In this document: positions 10,990 through 22,720 of the stretch, piece by piece
Layout: the number at the start of each line of letters is the position of its first letter
Position numbering within the stretch: position 1 is the first letter of the stretch
DNA from: Lantana camara
Lineage: Eukaryota; Streptophyta; Magnoliopsida; Lamiales; Verbenaceae
Direction of reading: 5' to 3'
Length of the DNA stretch: 64,000 bases
NCBI GenBank assembly: GCA_037501455.1
Contig: CM074865.1
Coordinates: 6,893,001-6,957,000, forward strand
Program-made: the position numbers and the translations under genes
Notes under the pieces: model-generated
Told to the model about the DNA's origin: nothing
Seen by the model: only the letters and a program-made list of their open reading frames with translations
The model's database searches: none

Positions 10990-11211
10990 AAGCCTAATTA
11001 TGATGCAACTTATTAAAATTGAAAAATTATATCTTAGTCCCTCTATAAATTTTGTTTAGTATGAGGTTTCAAACGTAATTTGTAAAAGTATACTTATATC
11101 TTTGACGGTTTGTATGAGTGTTACATTGAATATATGATAAAACTTATAAAATTATCTATGAAGTTTATAAATATATAAACAAAATTATCTCTACAAATTA
11201 CGAATCCTACC
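10990..11211. mobile_element. Left half of a MITE split by the first gypsy element
   Basis: GCCTAATTATGATGCAACTT... followed by GAAAAATTATATCTTAGTCC pairs as an inverted repeat with the sequence just right of the gypsy element (27811-27968, ending ...ATAATTAGGC). The gypsy target duplication CTACC falls in the middle. A related, unsplit copy lies near 62585-62845 (shared block GTAAAAGTATACTTATATC). Confidence 0.7.
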
Positions 11212-12034
11212 TGATAGGGTCAAAATACGCTCATCCCACGTTTGGACACGTGGCACTTCAAAGATGATGACACCTGTTAAATAATTATGGTGGTCATGCA
11301 CGAGCGCTGAAACCCTTAAAGCGCCAGTATCCTCCAAGATCACGTGCCGTCTCTGTCATCTTTGCACGTGATCATCTTTACCGCTCTCACGAGCGCCATT
11401 CACACTGCAGGGCTAACGTTCCCATCAATCAAGGAAGCCTACTTCGAGCGCTACACTCCATCAGGGAGGCTTCCACTCCAACACGAGCCCTGGCCTTCAT
11501 CCCCCAGCGGATTCTTGGGCCTCCAAGGCTCTCGGTTGTCACGAGCGCGCTCTTAAGCCCTCGTCACCAACCTCCCAAACGGCTCTCTGACACATGGTAC
11601 ATGCCCGCGCACCTGCCACTGTTGCCAACACTAACTCTCAGCAGCTTTTGCAGAAGATTCCTCCTAGGTTTCTCTCTCACAGCGCCACGTGTTAGGGCAA
11701 CATTCAGCCAGGACCACATGTGGCAAATGACCAAAGGGTCCCGGACCAACCCTCAACTATAAATAAACAGAGTCATCTCCTTCACTGTAAGCAACTTCCT
11801 CCATTGCAACTCTGTACTCATCGTTTTACCTCTTTCAGATCTTCATCTGACTTGAGCGTCGGAGAGCCAAACTGGGAATCACCCCCAGTTCCCCCAGCTT
11901 GGCCTTCTGACTTTTCTGTGTGTTTGTCCTGGCAGGTAGAACCTCCATCTTTTCCGGCGACTTTCCGGCGGTTTCCTTACTCAAACAAATTCTAAAGTGA
12001 TCGGATCCTAATCCACCCCTTTTGGAACCCATCA
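11212..12034 (+). repeat. Gypsy copy 1, 5' LTR
   Basis: TGATAGGGTC...CCCATCA, 823 bp, repeated at 26983-27805. A TATA box (TATAAATAA) lies at 11758-11766. Four CACGTG cores occur at about 11249, 11340, 11366 and 11686, two of them in the ACACGTGGC / GCCACGTGT context. Confidence 0.93.
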
Positions 12035-12054
12035 TTTTTGGCGCCGTCTGTGGG
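12035..12054 (+). other. Primer-binding site, gypsy copy 1
   Basis: The sequence right after the 5' LTR, TTTTTGGCGCCGTCTGTGGG, matches the tRNA-complementary site typical of Tat/Athila-group elements. The same sequence follows the 5' LTR of copy 2 at 40358. Confidence 0.8.
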
Positions 12055-12123
12055 AAGCCAGCTCTCAGTCTTTTTCCTCTCTTCTGCTAGTTGACAAGCA
12101 AACACCCCAAAATCTTTACAGCG

Positions 12124-15100
12124 ATGGTTGCTACAAGGTCCAGCGCTGCGGGAGGAGGAGATAATACTTCCCATGTTGTCAACACCATTGATCCCTCCAT
12201 CCCTGTGGGCGGAGGCCCACCCCCTATCGTCACTGAGGGTGGAGTACCCCCCACAGGAGTGACACTACAGACCACATCTTCCGTTCCTCCACCAGCACCG
12301 CCGGCACCACCAGCTTCCGGCGCCGCCGGAGGTATTCCTCTTTCTACTCTTCCACAGCCTGCCCAAACTCAATGGGTACATGCCCGTGCAAACCCAGGAG
12401 GACAGAGTTACATAATGCCACCGCCTGGGTATACACTCACTCCAACCATCATGATGCCGCCGGTTCAGCCCTACCATGCCGGTCAGATCCAGCTCCCGGT
12501 GGTGATCCCCAGGGAGATTGAAGGAGTAGAGTTACCCCCACTGGCTACTCAGCAGTTGAGGGCTCTTTATGCCCAATGTGAGGTTCAGGCGGCCCAGGGG
12601 GCATGGGAGAGATTCCATTCCATGTACTTTCCCTCTGGGCAGGCCACTCAAACCGCCGCCCCTTTAGGCGGATTGCAAACTTTCCCTATTAGGGAAACTC
12701 AGGCCGTCCTGAGGGGGCCGCCACCACCACCACCAGTGAATGAGATGCCCCGCCAGGGCGAAAACGAGCGTCCACCTGTAGACAGAAATAGGGAGCCCAC
12801 TGAGAGGGTTAATGAGAATGAAGGGGACTCCCGCGTTTCCAGGAGGACTTCCCGCGCTGCCAGGCAAGAAGACCGGGAAGGGGATGCGAGTCCTAACATC
12901 CTCGCGGCTGTGCAAGACCAGCTGCAGGGTTTGAAGGACATGGTCGGACAGCTCTCTCGAGCACGGTCTCAGATCTCCCACAGTAGGGATGAACGAGCCG
13001 ATGACAGAGACGCTTGTCACAAAGATCGGTAGCCGCAGATCACTCGCCGAAAGAAACCGGAGGAAAATTTCTGCACCTACGATTACCATCCATTAGCGAG
13101 GGGCTCCCCCCTCGTAGAAGAAGTTTTAATGGCCCAAGCAGGAATGGCCAAAATCCCCACTTCCATCAACCGCTACGACGGTACAACCGATCCAGTAGAA
13201 CATTTGGATCATTTTTTACATCTGATGCACCTCTACGAGCATTCCAGCAACTACTGGGCCAAAGTTTTTGTCACTTCTCTAGTAGGAATGGCACAGGAGT
13301 GGTACAAGAGACTGCCCCCACGATCGATACACTCCTACAAGGAGTTAGCCGACGCTTTCCTCAACCACTTCAATTCCCTGAAAGCCCCAGTCACTGCGCC
13401 CACTACCCTCTATAACGTGGTGCAAGGCAAGAATGAGTCTCTTCGCTCATTCTTCGCCCGCTTCAACAAAGAGATCCTGCAAGTAGAAAGGCCGTCCATG
13501 TATTTTTTGGACCTGGTGCTCTTTCAGGCTGTGGATCACAAGCAGTATGTGAGCAAGAAATTTGCAGATGCCATTGTGGAGAGAAGGCCAGGGACACTCA
13601 TAGCCTTAAGAGAAGTGGCCGAGCCGTTTTTCGTGCTCGAAGACATGTATGGGATGAACGGGCCCAGACCTCACAGCCCAGCCAGAAACGAGCGCCTCCC
13701 GGAACGAGGACGCGAAATTACTATTAAGGAGCGTCATCAGGAACGCAAAAGGTTGCCTCTGCCCCCTCGACGTTTCGAGCGAATTCCTCTCACCCGACCA
13801 AACTCAGAGGTTTATAACCTCTCTGACAAGAAACTCTTTAAGAGACCCATCAAGATGAGAGAGACAGAATCGCTAAAGCGTTCGAGCAAGTACTGTGCCT
13901 TCCATAAGCAGAAGGGGCACGACACGGATGAATGTCGCCAGTTGGAAGCTGAGATCCAAAGGCTCGTTGCAGGGGGGCATTTGAAGGAATTTGTGAAAAT
14001 TCTGGAGCGTTTTGATGAGCGCTGTCGGGATCGTTCTAGGGAGAGAAGAAGGAGCCCGTCCCGATCAAGAAGCCCCCTGAGACCTGCAACCATCGGGGCA
14101 ACAAGGGAAAGGCCCCTTACCAGGAGAACACGCCTTTTGCGGTCATTAATATGATAGCAGGGGGCTCATCAGGGGGAGATTCCAACGCCGCCCGACGGAG
14201 ATATGTCCGGAGTTACGACCAGCGCCCATCCGTACCCAAGTCCGTTTATGCTATACAAAAGGCTAAGGATCAGCGCTCCAGAGAAAATGACGTAATAGTT
14301 TTTGATGATAGGGATTTAAAACACATTGTAACACCCCATGGGGAAGGTAAAACTTCTGACTGCCCCATGGTGGTTAGTGTGGATGTCCATAACCACGTTG
14401 TAAAAAGGGTATTGGTGGATAGTGGAAGCTCTGTTAATGTTTTGCCTTACTCTACCTTTTTGAAAATGAATGCTGACCTCCCACTGGAACCTCTCAAAAC
14501 AGCTCTCATTGGTTTTGGAGGATCAGAGGTTGTCCCAAGGGGGTAGGTACGCTTGGCTACCTCGTTCGGCCGAGCCCCTCAACGCAAGACACTCATGGTT
14601 ACCTATGCTGTGGTGGAGATTGATATTCCATATAACATCATAATCGGGCGCCCAGCCCTCGTTGATTTCAAAGCCATCATCTCCACCTACCACCAGAAGA
14701 TCAAATTCCCCACATCCGAAGGTGTCAGAGAAGTGTTGTGCAACGTGCGTGAGGCGTGGGAATGCTACATGTTGTCCCTCAGAAGGCCTAAAGCGGAGAG
14801 AACTTTCCAAAATGGGTCCACTAAGAAATCCGTTGATTTTCCCAATTTGGATGAGGATGGTCCCGTGCGAAAAAGGGCAAAGCTGAACAAGAAAAAGAAT
14901 AAGAGGAAGGATGCTAGCGCCAAGAGTTCCCTCGAGAGTACCCCGCCTGGGACAGTCGAAGAATCGTCCTCAGAGGGAGACGAGCGGGAGAAGGGTGAGC
15001 CCACTCCTAGTGAGAGCTTGATCGGGAAAAAGAGGGCGCTCGAACTTCCCTGCCCTGAAATAAGGATTGAACCCTCGGAGGAGTTCCTTTCTATTGAATT

Positions 15101-18100
15101 GGAACCTAGAAACAAGGATAAAACTACTCAAATAGGGTCCAACCTCTTGGGGCCTTCTCAGATTATGATGATTGACTTCCTCAGAGAGAACATTGATGTA
15201 TTCGCATGGAAAGCCTCTGACCTCACAGGGATTGACCCAAGCATCATTGTCCACAGGCTTAACGTGGACCCTTCATTCAAGCCCATCAAACAGAGGAAAC
15301 GAGACATACACGGCTTTCGAAAGAAGGTCATCGAAGAAGAGGTTAATAAACTCTTGGAGGCTCAATATATCGAGCTCATCTTATACCCAGAATGGTTATG
15401 CAATGTGGTTTTGGTGCCTAAGAGCGCGAACAAGTTGCGAATGTGCAATGATTTCACTGATCTTAACAAAGCTTGCCCTAAGGATCCTTACCCATTGCCC
15501 CGGATAGACCAATTGGTGGATTCGACCGCTGGGTATGAACTAATGAGCATGATAGACGCCTTTCAAGGATATTACCAGATCTTTATGGCTCCGGAGGATC
15601 GCCCTAAAACTTCATTTGTTGTCCATTTGGGGGTGTATTGCTTCCTAGTCATGCCTTTTGGGTTGAAGAACGCTGGAGCCACGTATCAGCGACTCGTCAA
15701 CAAGATGTTTGAAAGTGAAATTGGAGGATCCATGGAAGTTTACGTAGACGATATGATTGTTAAAAGCGAGCGTCAGGACTCGCATCTGGAAGATCTCAAG
15801 CGTACTTTTTCAATCCTACGACAGTATGGGATGAAATTGAACCCTTCAAAATGCACCTTTGGGGTACAAGGGGGAAAGTTCTTAGGATACATGGTCAGTC
15901 AGAGGGGAATTGAAGCCAATCCTGAGAAGATCAAGGCTATCCTGGAGATTCCCTCCCCTCGAAATCTCCGAGAAGTGCAAGTATTGGTAGGAAAGATCAT
16001 CTCCTTGAATAGATTCATTTCGCACTCGGCGGACAGGAATCTTCCTTTCTTCAAAATTTTGAGGAATGCCCGGAACTTCGCTTGGACAGAGGAATGTGAA
16101 AAGGCTCTACAGGATATGAAGGCTTATCTATCGAGCGCTCCGCTACTGACTAAACCCATCGAAGGCGAAAGGCTATTTATATATCTTTCTGTTTCGGCCG
16201 AAGCTACGAGCGCTGTGTTGATAGCTATACGAGAGCGGAAACACTTGCCCGTTTATTATTTAAGCAAGACATTGCAAGGGGCAGAGAAAAAATATTTGGA
16301 AATCGAGAAATTTGCGTTTGCCCTCATCAATGCATCAAGGCGCTTGAGGCCTTACTTTCAGGCACACTCAATAACGGTACTTACTGATCAACCTTTGAAG
16401 CAAGTTTTGTCCAAACCAGACGTGTCAGGAAGACTGATAAAGTGGGCCATTGAATTAAGTCAGTTTGATCTATGCTTTGAGCCCAGAACCACCATACAAG
16501 CTCAAGTTGTAGCTGATTTATTGGTGGAGCGCTTTGGTTTAGGATCTGCTGTTCCCGAGAACGAAGGATTGTGGGTCCTGCACACGGATGGTTCCTCAAC
16601 CTCTCAAGGGGGAGGAGCGGGGGTAGCCTCAGAGACCCCAATGGAATTGAGCTGGACTTTGCGATCAGGTTGGATTTTCAGGTCACAAATAATGAAGCAG
16701 AATATAAAGCCCTTGTGCAGGGATTGAGAATTGCTTCTCAGAATGGGGCTTCCAGAATTACGGCATATGTGGATTCACAGTTAATTGCGAGCCAAATTGA
16801 AGGAACTTATGAGGCTAGAGAAACTACCATGGTGCAGTACTTGGACAAGGCTCGGGAAATTATTGGAAAGTTCAAAGAATTTCATCTGCTTCAAGTCCCA
16901 CGAGCCGAGAACGAGCGCGCTGATGCTCTTTCAAAATTCGCTTCGGCATTGGAAGGCACTTCGGAGCGCTCGGTAACGTTCCTTAGGACGGAGGAACCTT
17001 TGATTAAGGAGAGAATTGCCAAAAAAGCGGTCGCTATGATTGATCCGCTTGAACCATGTTGGCTGGATGACATCATCAGGTTCCTTAGGGATGATATTTG
17101 TCCCACTGATAAGGTAGAGGCGCGAAAAATAAGGAACAAGGCCCCTCGATTCTCTTTGGACTCTGAGGGAAGACTGTTCAAGAAGTCATTTCAAGGGCCT
17201 CCTTTGAGGTGTTTAAGGCCCTCGCAGGCGAGAGAAACGCTTGAGCTCATTCATAGTGGGAGCTGCGGAAATCACTCAGGAGGGCGTATTCTGGCTAAGA
17301 AAATTTTAAGGAGTGGGTTTTATTGGCCCACGGTTCTGCATGACGCCCTCGAATTTTCCAGGAAGTGTCCAAAGTGTCAATTCCATTCCAATCTCCCTCA
17401 ACTGCCGGCCGCTCAAATGATCCCAATAGATGTTTCCTGGCCCTTCGACCAATGGGGAATAGATATTGTGGGCCCCTTACCCATCGCTGTGGGACAAAAG
17501 AAGTTTGTCATTTTAGCTGTCGATTACTTCACTAAGTGGGCCGAGGCCTAAGCTGTAGCAAAGATCACTTTCCGGGTTGTGAGGGACTTCATTTGGAAAA
17601 ACATCATATATAGATACGGCATTCCGAGGGTGCTTATTTCTGACAATGGATCCCAGTTCATAGCCGCTGACACACGAGAGTGGTGTTCAGAATTGGGGAT
17701 TGAACAACGCTTTACCTCCGTAGGCCATCCCCAAGCCAATGGACAAGCAGAGGTTACCAACAGAGTCATTTTGCAGCACTTGAAAACAATGCTGGAGAGT
17801 AAAAAGAGTGAGTGGGCGGAAGAATTACAAGGGGCACTTTGGGCTTATCGCACTACTCCACGAGCGGCCACGGGTGAGACGCCTTTCGCGCTCGTATATG
17901 GGTCAGAAGCAATGATACCCGCCGAGATTGTAAATGAATCCGCTCGTGTAGCTTATTTCGAGCCTCAACTTAACGAGAGTAACAGAAGCCTGGAGTTGAA
18001 CCTATTGGATGAAAAAAGAAACCAAGCTTGGGCCAAGATACACAAATATAAAGCAACTGTGGCCCAACAGTACAACAAGCGTGTGAGGGAAAGAACCTTC

Positions 18101-18289
18101 CAATTGGGAGATTTGGTCCTAAAGAAGGTCGAAGTATCCAAACACGTGGAGAAGTTGGACCCCAACTGGGAGGGCCCATTCAAAGTTATCCAGGTCAGAG
18201 CCAACAACACTTACACCCTGGAGACACTTCAAGGTGAGCATCTGCCTCGCCCTTGGAACGCTTGTAACCTCCGGCGGTTTTACGTTTAA
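12124..18289 (+). pseudogene. Gypsy copy 1 gag-pol, inactivated
   Basis: It begins MVATRSSAAGGG at 12124 and is colinear with the intact polyprotein of copy 2. Breaks relative to that copy are: TAG at about 13030, in the linker before MAQAGMAKIPTSINRYDG; a frameshift near 14090, after the zinc-knuckle region CAFHKQKGHDTDEC; TAG at 14544, after the protease (VLVDSGSSVNVLPYS); a frameshift near 16625, in the second RNase H domain (LWVLHTDGSSTSQGGG); and TAA at 17549, inside the integrase core after KWAEA. Still recognisable are the RT with YVDDMIVKS (about 15740), RNase H, archaeal-type RNase H, the integrase zinc-binding part (CGNHSGGRI...CPKCQFH) and the catalytic core (WGIDIVGP, DNGSQF). It cannot yield a full polyprotein. 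Confidence 0.93.
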
Positions 18290-18577
18290 AAACTCTCTCG
18301 AAATGATGATGTAACAACCCTGTTAACAAGTTCAATGTACTTCAAATCTCAAGTAAGTTACGATAAATTCTTTTCAACATTTTTATACTTACGCTTTCTT
18401 AATTGCATGAATATAAAAGACCCACGTCCCTCGTCTTTACGAGCGTGGTTGGTCACTGTTACTTTACATGGGTTACGCTTTCCAGCACTCTATTCCACAT
18501 GGGGGGACGCCCTCGTAAGGATAGACTGGTAACGCTTACAACCAACTTAATAAAATGGAAGAAAAATACAACGAAAA

Positions 18578-19040
18578 TCCCAGTAGGCCTTGGTTGTTTG
18601 TCACAACGCCTTGCGCTCGAATACGGGATCGTTCGCGGGTCCAAAAAAGAGACCAAAGCAAGTACGTTCATCCTACAGCAATATCATCAAGAGGAAATTT
18701 TACAAGTCTTCAGTGGGGGGCAATCACTCAATAAGACCCTCGGAAACACTCAAGACTCAGCAAATTTTTCCAGGATTAAGAAGAAATTTCCACCAAGTCT
18801 TGAGTGGGGGGCATTCTCATCATAAGACCCACGCGGATACTCAAGACTTAGCAAAATTTCCCGGGTTAAGAAGAAATTTCACAAGTCTTCAACAAGGGCA
18901 GCCACTCAATAGGACCCTCATATGTACTCAAGACTTAGCCAAATTTCTAAGAACAAAGGCAAAAATTTACACAAGTTTAAGATGGGGGCATTCTCATCAT
19001 AAGACCCCCGTAATTGCTCAAGACTTAATTGGATTTTTCA
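18578..19040 (+). repeat. Hairpin repeat array downstream of gag-pol, copy 1
   Basis: One copy of the 'AGTAGGCCTTGG...TTGCGCTCGAA' unit (about 18580) is followed by four units of about 90 bp starting near 18702, 18796, 18883 and 18972. Each begins CAAGTCTT and ends CTCAAGACT, so its ends are complementary and can form a stem. A longer and more regular array lies at the same place in copy 2. Confidence 0.75.
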
Positions 19041-19299
19041 GAACTATTTAATGGAATCTTTCAAGCTCCAAGGATTTTATCTGAGTAATGCAATTTTCAC
19101 TAAGCATGTTACACACAATCTTACAACTACAAGATTTGTCCACAACAATCGCAAGATGAAAATTCGCAATCAAGAAAAAGGTAAAGGAACATAGTATTCT
19201 GAAGGAATTGTCATTCATTAAGGGCTTTCGCCTAAATTACAAAACAAAGGCTCGTAGGCCCATGAACGTCATCACAAAAAAGGTAAGCATTAAAACAAG

Positions 19300-22206
19300 C
19301 TAAGGAGAAATACAGAGAAGGGCTGGAGAGATGGAAGTTCTGGCCGCAGGAGCGATGTCTTCATCAAGAACCACCAAGACGTTCCGGGCCACTGGACCAT
19401 GAACTGGGCCTTCTGGCTCATGAGGCTGGGCAGCTGGTGGCTCAGGCGCTTGTGGATCGATGGACTCGTGGGCATCAGGGGCAATCACGTTGGCACTTTC
19501 AGCAACCGAGGCATGGGCATCCTCCCCGACAGGCGCTTGAAGCTCATTTTTAGGAGGAACATTCTGTGCGGCTTGAGGAGCACTTGCTATTGGATGAGCG
19601 TCCATGTATTCGTCCTGAAGGAGTTTGACCAGGAACTCATACTCAGGCTCTGAAATTGAGTCTGAGGGGTCATCCAAGTCATCACCATCCTCCTCGCACT
19701 GCTCATTAAACGTGAGCCCCATCCCTTCCGCCTCACGAATGGCTGGATCTGTCAGCCCCTTGTGGATTCCCTGCTCGATGGCCAAGTTGAAGGCCTTTTG
19801 AGCCTCATCCAGGCAGTGCAGGGAAGCTGTGAAGTTGAAGGCCTTAGAGTGACAGAATTTAATAAGGGCCTTCTTGTTCGCTCGTGCCAGGCTACGGGGC
19901 CATTCATTCATTGTATCGTTGAACTTCCTCTCAGCCTCCAGAGCCCTCGTTTTCCAGCTCTCACGCTCGGCCTCTGCCTTCTTGAAGCCCTCACTCATCT
20001 GGGCCAACTGTTCGCTCATACAGTCTCGAGCGCTCTCCACCGCCACAAAGTCCTCCTTCAGCTTATTCAACTCCCCCTCCGTCTTTTTGTACAAGTCCTT
20101 GAGGGACTCATACTTGGCCTTTTCGGCGTCCAGCTCATATTGAATTTGAGCCGAATCGTTAGCACGTGCCATCTTCTTGTACTTGGCTTTACGATCGGCA
20201 TAAACGGAGGCCCGCTTTTGAATGTTCTTGAGCCGGGGGAGTACTTGCTGTGCGGGATCGAAGGAAATGAAGTATTAGCAAGAAAGTGCTAGAGAGATAC
20301 TTACCAGGGATAGCAATGTGACAAAAGTATAAAAACTTACGGAGATCAGGGCATGAGCTGCGTCGAGGGCTACCATCTCCACAGGCTCGTTGAACAGATG
20401 CTTGTGGTACGCCGAGAATTGGGCCCTGCCATAGAGGTCCTCACTGACGGATTGGGCGAGCGTGTCGGGCCTTAACAGAAACGGCCCACCGTCGGGGGCG
20501 CCTGAGAAGCCCCTGTCCCTTCATCGAGAGAACTCCCATAAGTGCTCTTCCTCTGAAGAGGAAGTTTCCCCACCACCTTTGGGGCCCTCAACTACCTGTT
20601 TTCCTTTGCCCTTGATGGCTACAGTGTCGGGCATCCTCTTCCTCTTACGGGAAGGTCTACTGGCGCTTGGCAGATTCTCGCTTATGGCCAAAGGGGGCCT
20701 CGCTTGGTTAACTTGGGGAAGTTCAGGCACCCTTGAGTCCGCCGGAGGAGGAGGGGGTCGCACCATTATTCTGTTGTCAGGGTTGGCCGCACGGTTTTCC
20801 CCCCGGCCACGAGGGGGTTGTACGTTCGAAGATGAGCCTGAACCACGAGCGGCACCTCTGTTACCATGGTTCCGAGGGCGTTGTTGCTCCCCTTATTGGG
20901 CTTGGTTCCTGGCGGCATTGGCAAAACGAGCGGCTTGTCTAATTCCTCCTGCCATCTCTAAGATACTCGCTCCTACAAGAAAGATAAGTATCAGAGTTAA
21001 AAATCCATACACAAATTATTCATTATGCAAGACTGGGAAAAGAAGAAGACAGTTAGTATCCCTATCTAAAAGTTAGTGCCCTAAGAATCTAACCGTCTCT
21101 TTCAATGTCACGAGCCGGGGGATTGTCAAAGTAGTAGGGGTCATTAGAGAGACCACACAAGAACATAAGCTCTGCGTCGTCTATCCAGTCTTTTGCTTCA
21201 ATATGGTGACCCTCGTCCCTTAGAGCTTCAGCCAAACTCTTGGCCCAATCTCGGGGAAGGGCAGGTTCCAGGCGGCTTTTTGAAACTGAACCCCAGTTTG
21301 AAGGCACCCCAAAGCCTTCTTCCGCGGGAGCCTTGACAAAGATAAATTTTTCCTTTCAGTTGGAACCGTAAGTACTGGAGGGAGAATTTATTAGCTTCGT
21401 GTGAGCCTTCGACTGGACATAGTAGAAGCCCGCCTCAGGACATGAGCGTGAGGAAGATACTACTTGGAAAAGTGCATTGAAATTCCGCACGAAGGGCTCG
21501 TAACCAACGCTTCTCATCAGAATCACGAAGCTTGTTAGAAGAGCCAGGCCGTTGGGCACGATTTGAGAAGGACAGAGATTCAGGTCGTTCAGTAGGCGGG
21601 CCATTGGGATCGAGATGGGGAACCTCAAGCCCCCAGAGCTGACAGCGTCCACGTAAACGGCCATCTCACCAGGAGGCGGACGGTTGGCACGCTCGTGCTT
21701 GTGGGGATTCTCCATGGGAAGCGCTCGTCCCAAAAGATGGGGGCCAGCATCGTTTTCACCTCCCCCAGAGTAACCGTGATAGGGGTTTCGTCCAGAGTGC
21801 GCTCGGTTGCCTGGTAGCCTGAGTCTTCTCCCTCCTTGGATCCTTTGGACTTTTTGGTTTTTCTGGGCTTTTGAGGTTTCTTGCTCTTTCCTTTGTCATG
21901 GGCTCTTTCAGAAGGCCCCGCTATTTCCTCGGCGTCCGGCACCGGCGCCGCCATCGCCACTGTCACGGTATGGCAATGAGGATGAGTAGCACTCGCAGTT
22001 ATGGGGAGACTCCCCCCTTGTCTCTCTGCCTCCATTACCAGATTCATCTCTTCAAAAATGGGTTCAACCCCTTCAGGGTCCCTTACATCTATGACCGACA
22101 TGGCCCCTTCAAACCCTTCGTTCCTGGAAGAATCCGAAGGAGATGAATTTTGGGTAGCCATCTCCTTGATTTCACGGGCAAATTCTTCAACATGTTGGTC
22201 GGCCAT
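19300..22206 (-). pseudogene. Antisense accessory gene of gypsy copy 1, three exons, inactivated
   Basis: A convergent gene read on the minus strand. Exon 1 is 22206-21094, starting MADQHVEEFAREIKEM and carrying the 'putative gypsy type transposon' domain (GGLRFPISIPMARLLNDLNLCP... through GFYYVQSKAHTKLINSP). Exon 2 is 20972-20341, with a basic SRKRKRM run and an acidic SSSEEEH run. Exon 3 is 20247-19300, a coiled-coil part. Splice sites (G|GTTAG, TGTAG|GA, TCC|GTAAG, ACAG|CAAG) and phases match those of copy 2. Inactivating changes are a frameshift in exon 1 (about 21680-21730), a Trp-to-TGA stop after STYGSN (near 21356) and an Arg-to-TGA stop in exon 2 (near 20521). The last residues differ from copy 2 because the stop codon is displaced. 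Its function is unknown. Confidence 0.82.
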
Positions 22207-22488
22207 GGTAATGAAGAGGTTGGGGAAAGTTATAGAAAATCTGGAAGATAGGGTTTTTCTAGAAAGGACAAGGATTCTTGGAGAAATCTAGCTGGGAAGT
22301 TATTCAATCCTAATTTGTGATCCTAAAATTAGCAAAGTTAGAATATGCACCGAATATTACCTTAAGATTTCTGGGAAGAACTTGAAGGAAGGATGGAATG
22401 CTCTGAAACTGGTATGCGGAGAAGTTTTTTGCAGAAAGGTGCTTGAGAGATATGTTCGCATAAAAAAGTAGAATGGATACGGGATCCC

Positions 22489-22497
22489 TTATTTATA
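22489..22497 (-). promoter_or_regulatory. TATA box of the antisense gene, copy 1
   Basis: The minus strand reads TATAAATAA inside CCCATCCCTATAAATAAGGG, about 280 bp upstream of the antisense ATG. The same block is kept in copy 2 at 51148-51156. Confidence 0.7.
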
Positions 22498-22720
22498 GGG
22501 ATGGGAGTTGGTACGTTTCTGGCAAGAAATTCAAAATAGGTAATCATTTCCCGCCTAGAAAATCGTTCACTTTATTGAACCGTCACGTACTTGCCAAGTC
22601 TCACGCGCCCACACGCGCATCAGCATTTAATGCTTAGGCGTTCCAAGTGGTCAGACGAAAGGACTGCATTTAATGCTTGGACGTTACAGACGGTCAGTTG
22701 AAGAGACCGCATTTATGGCG

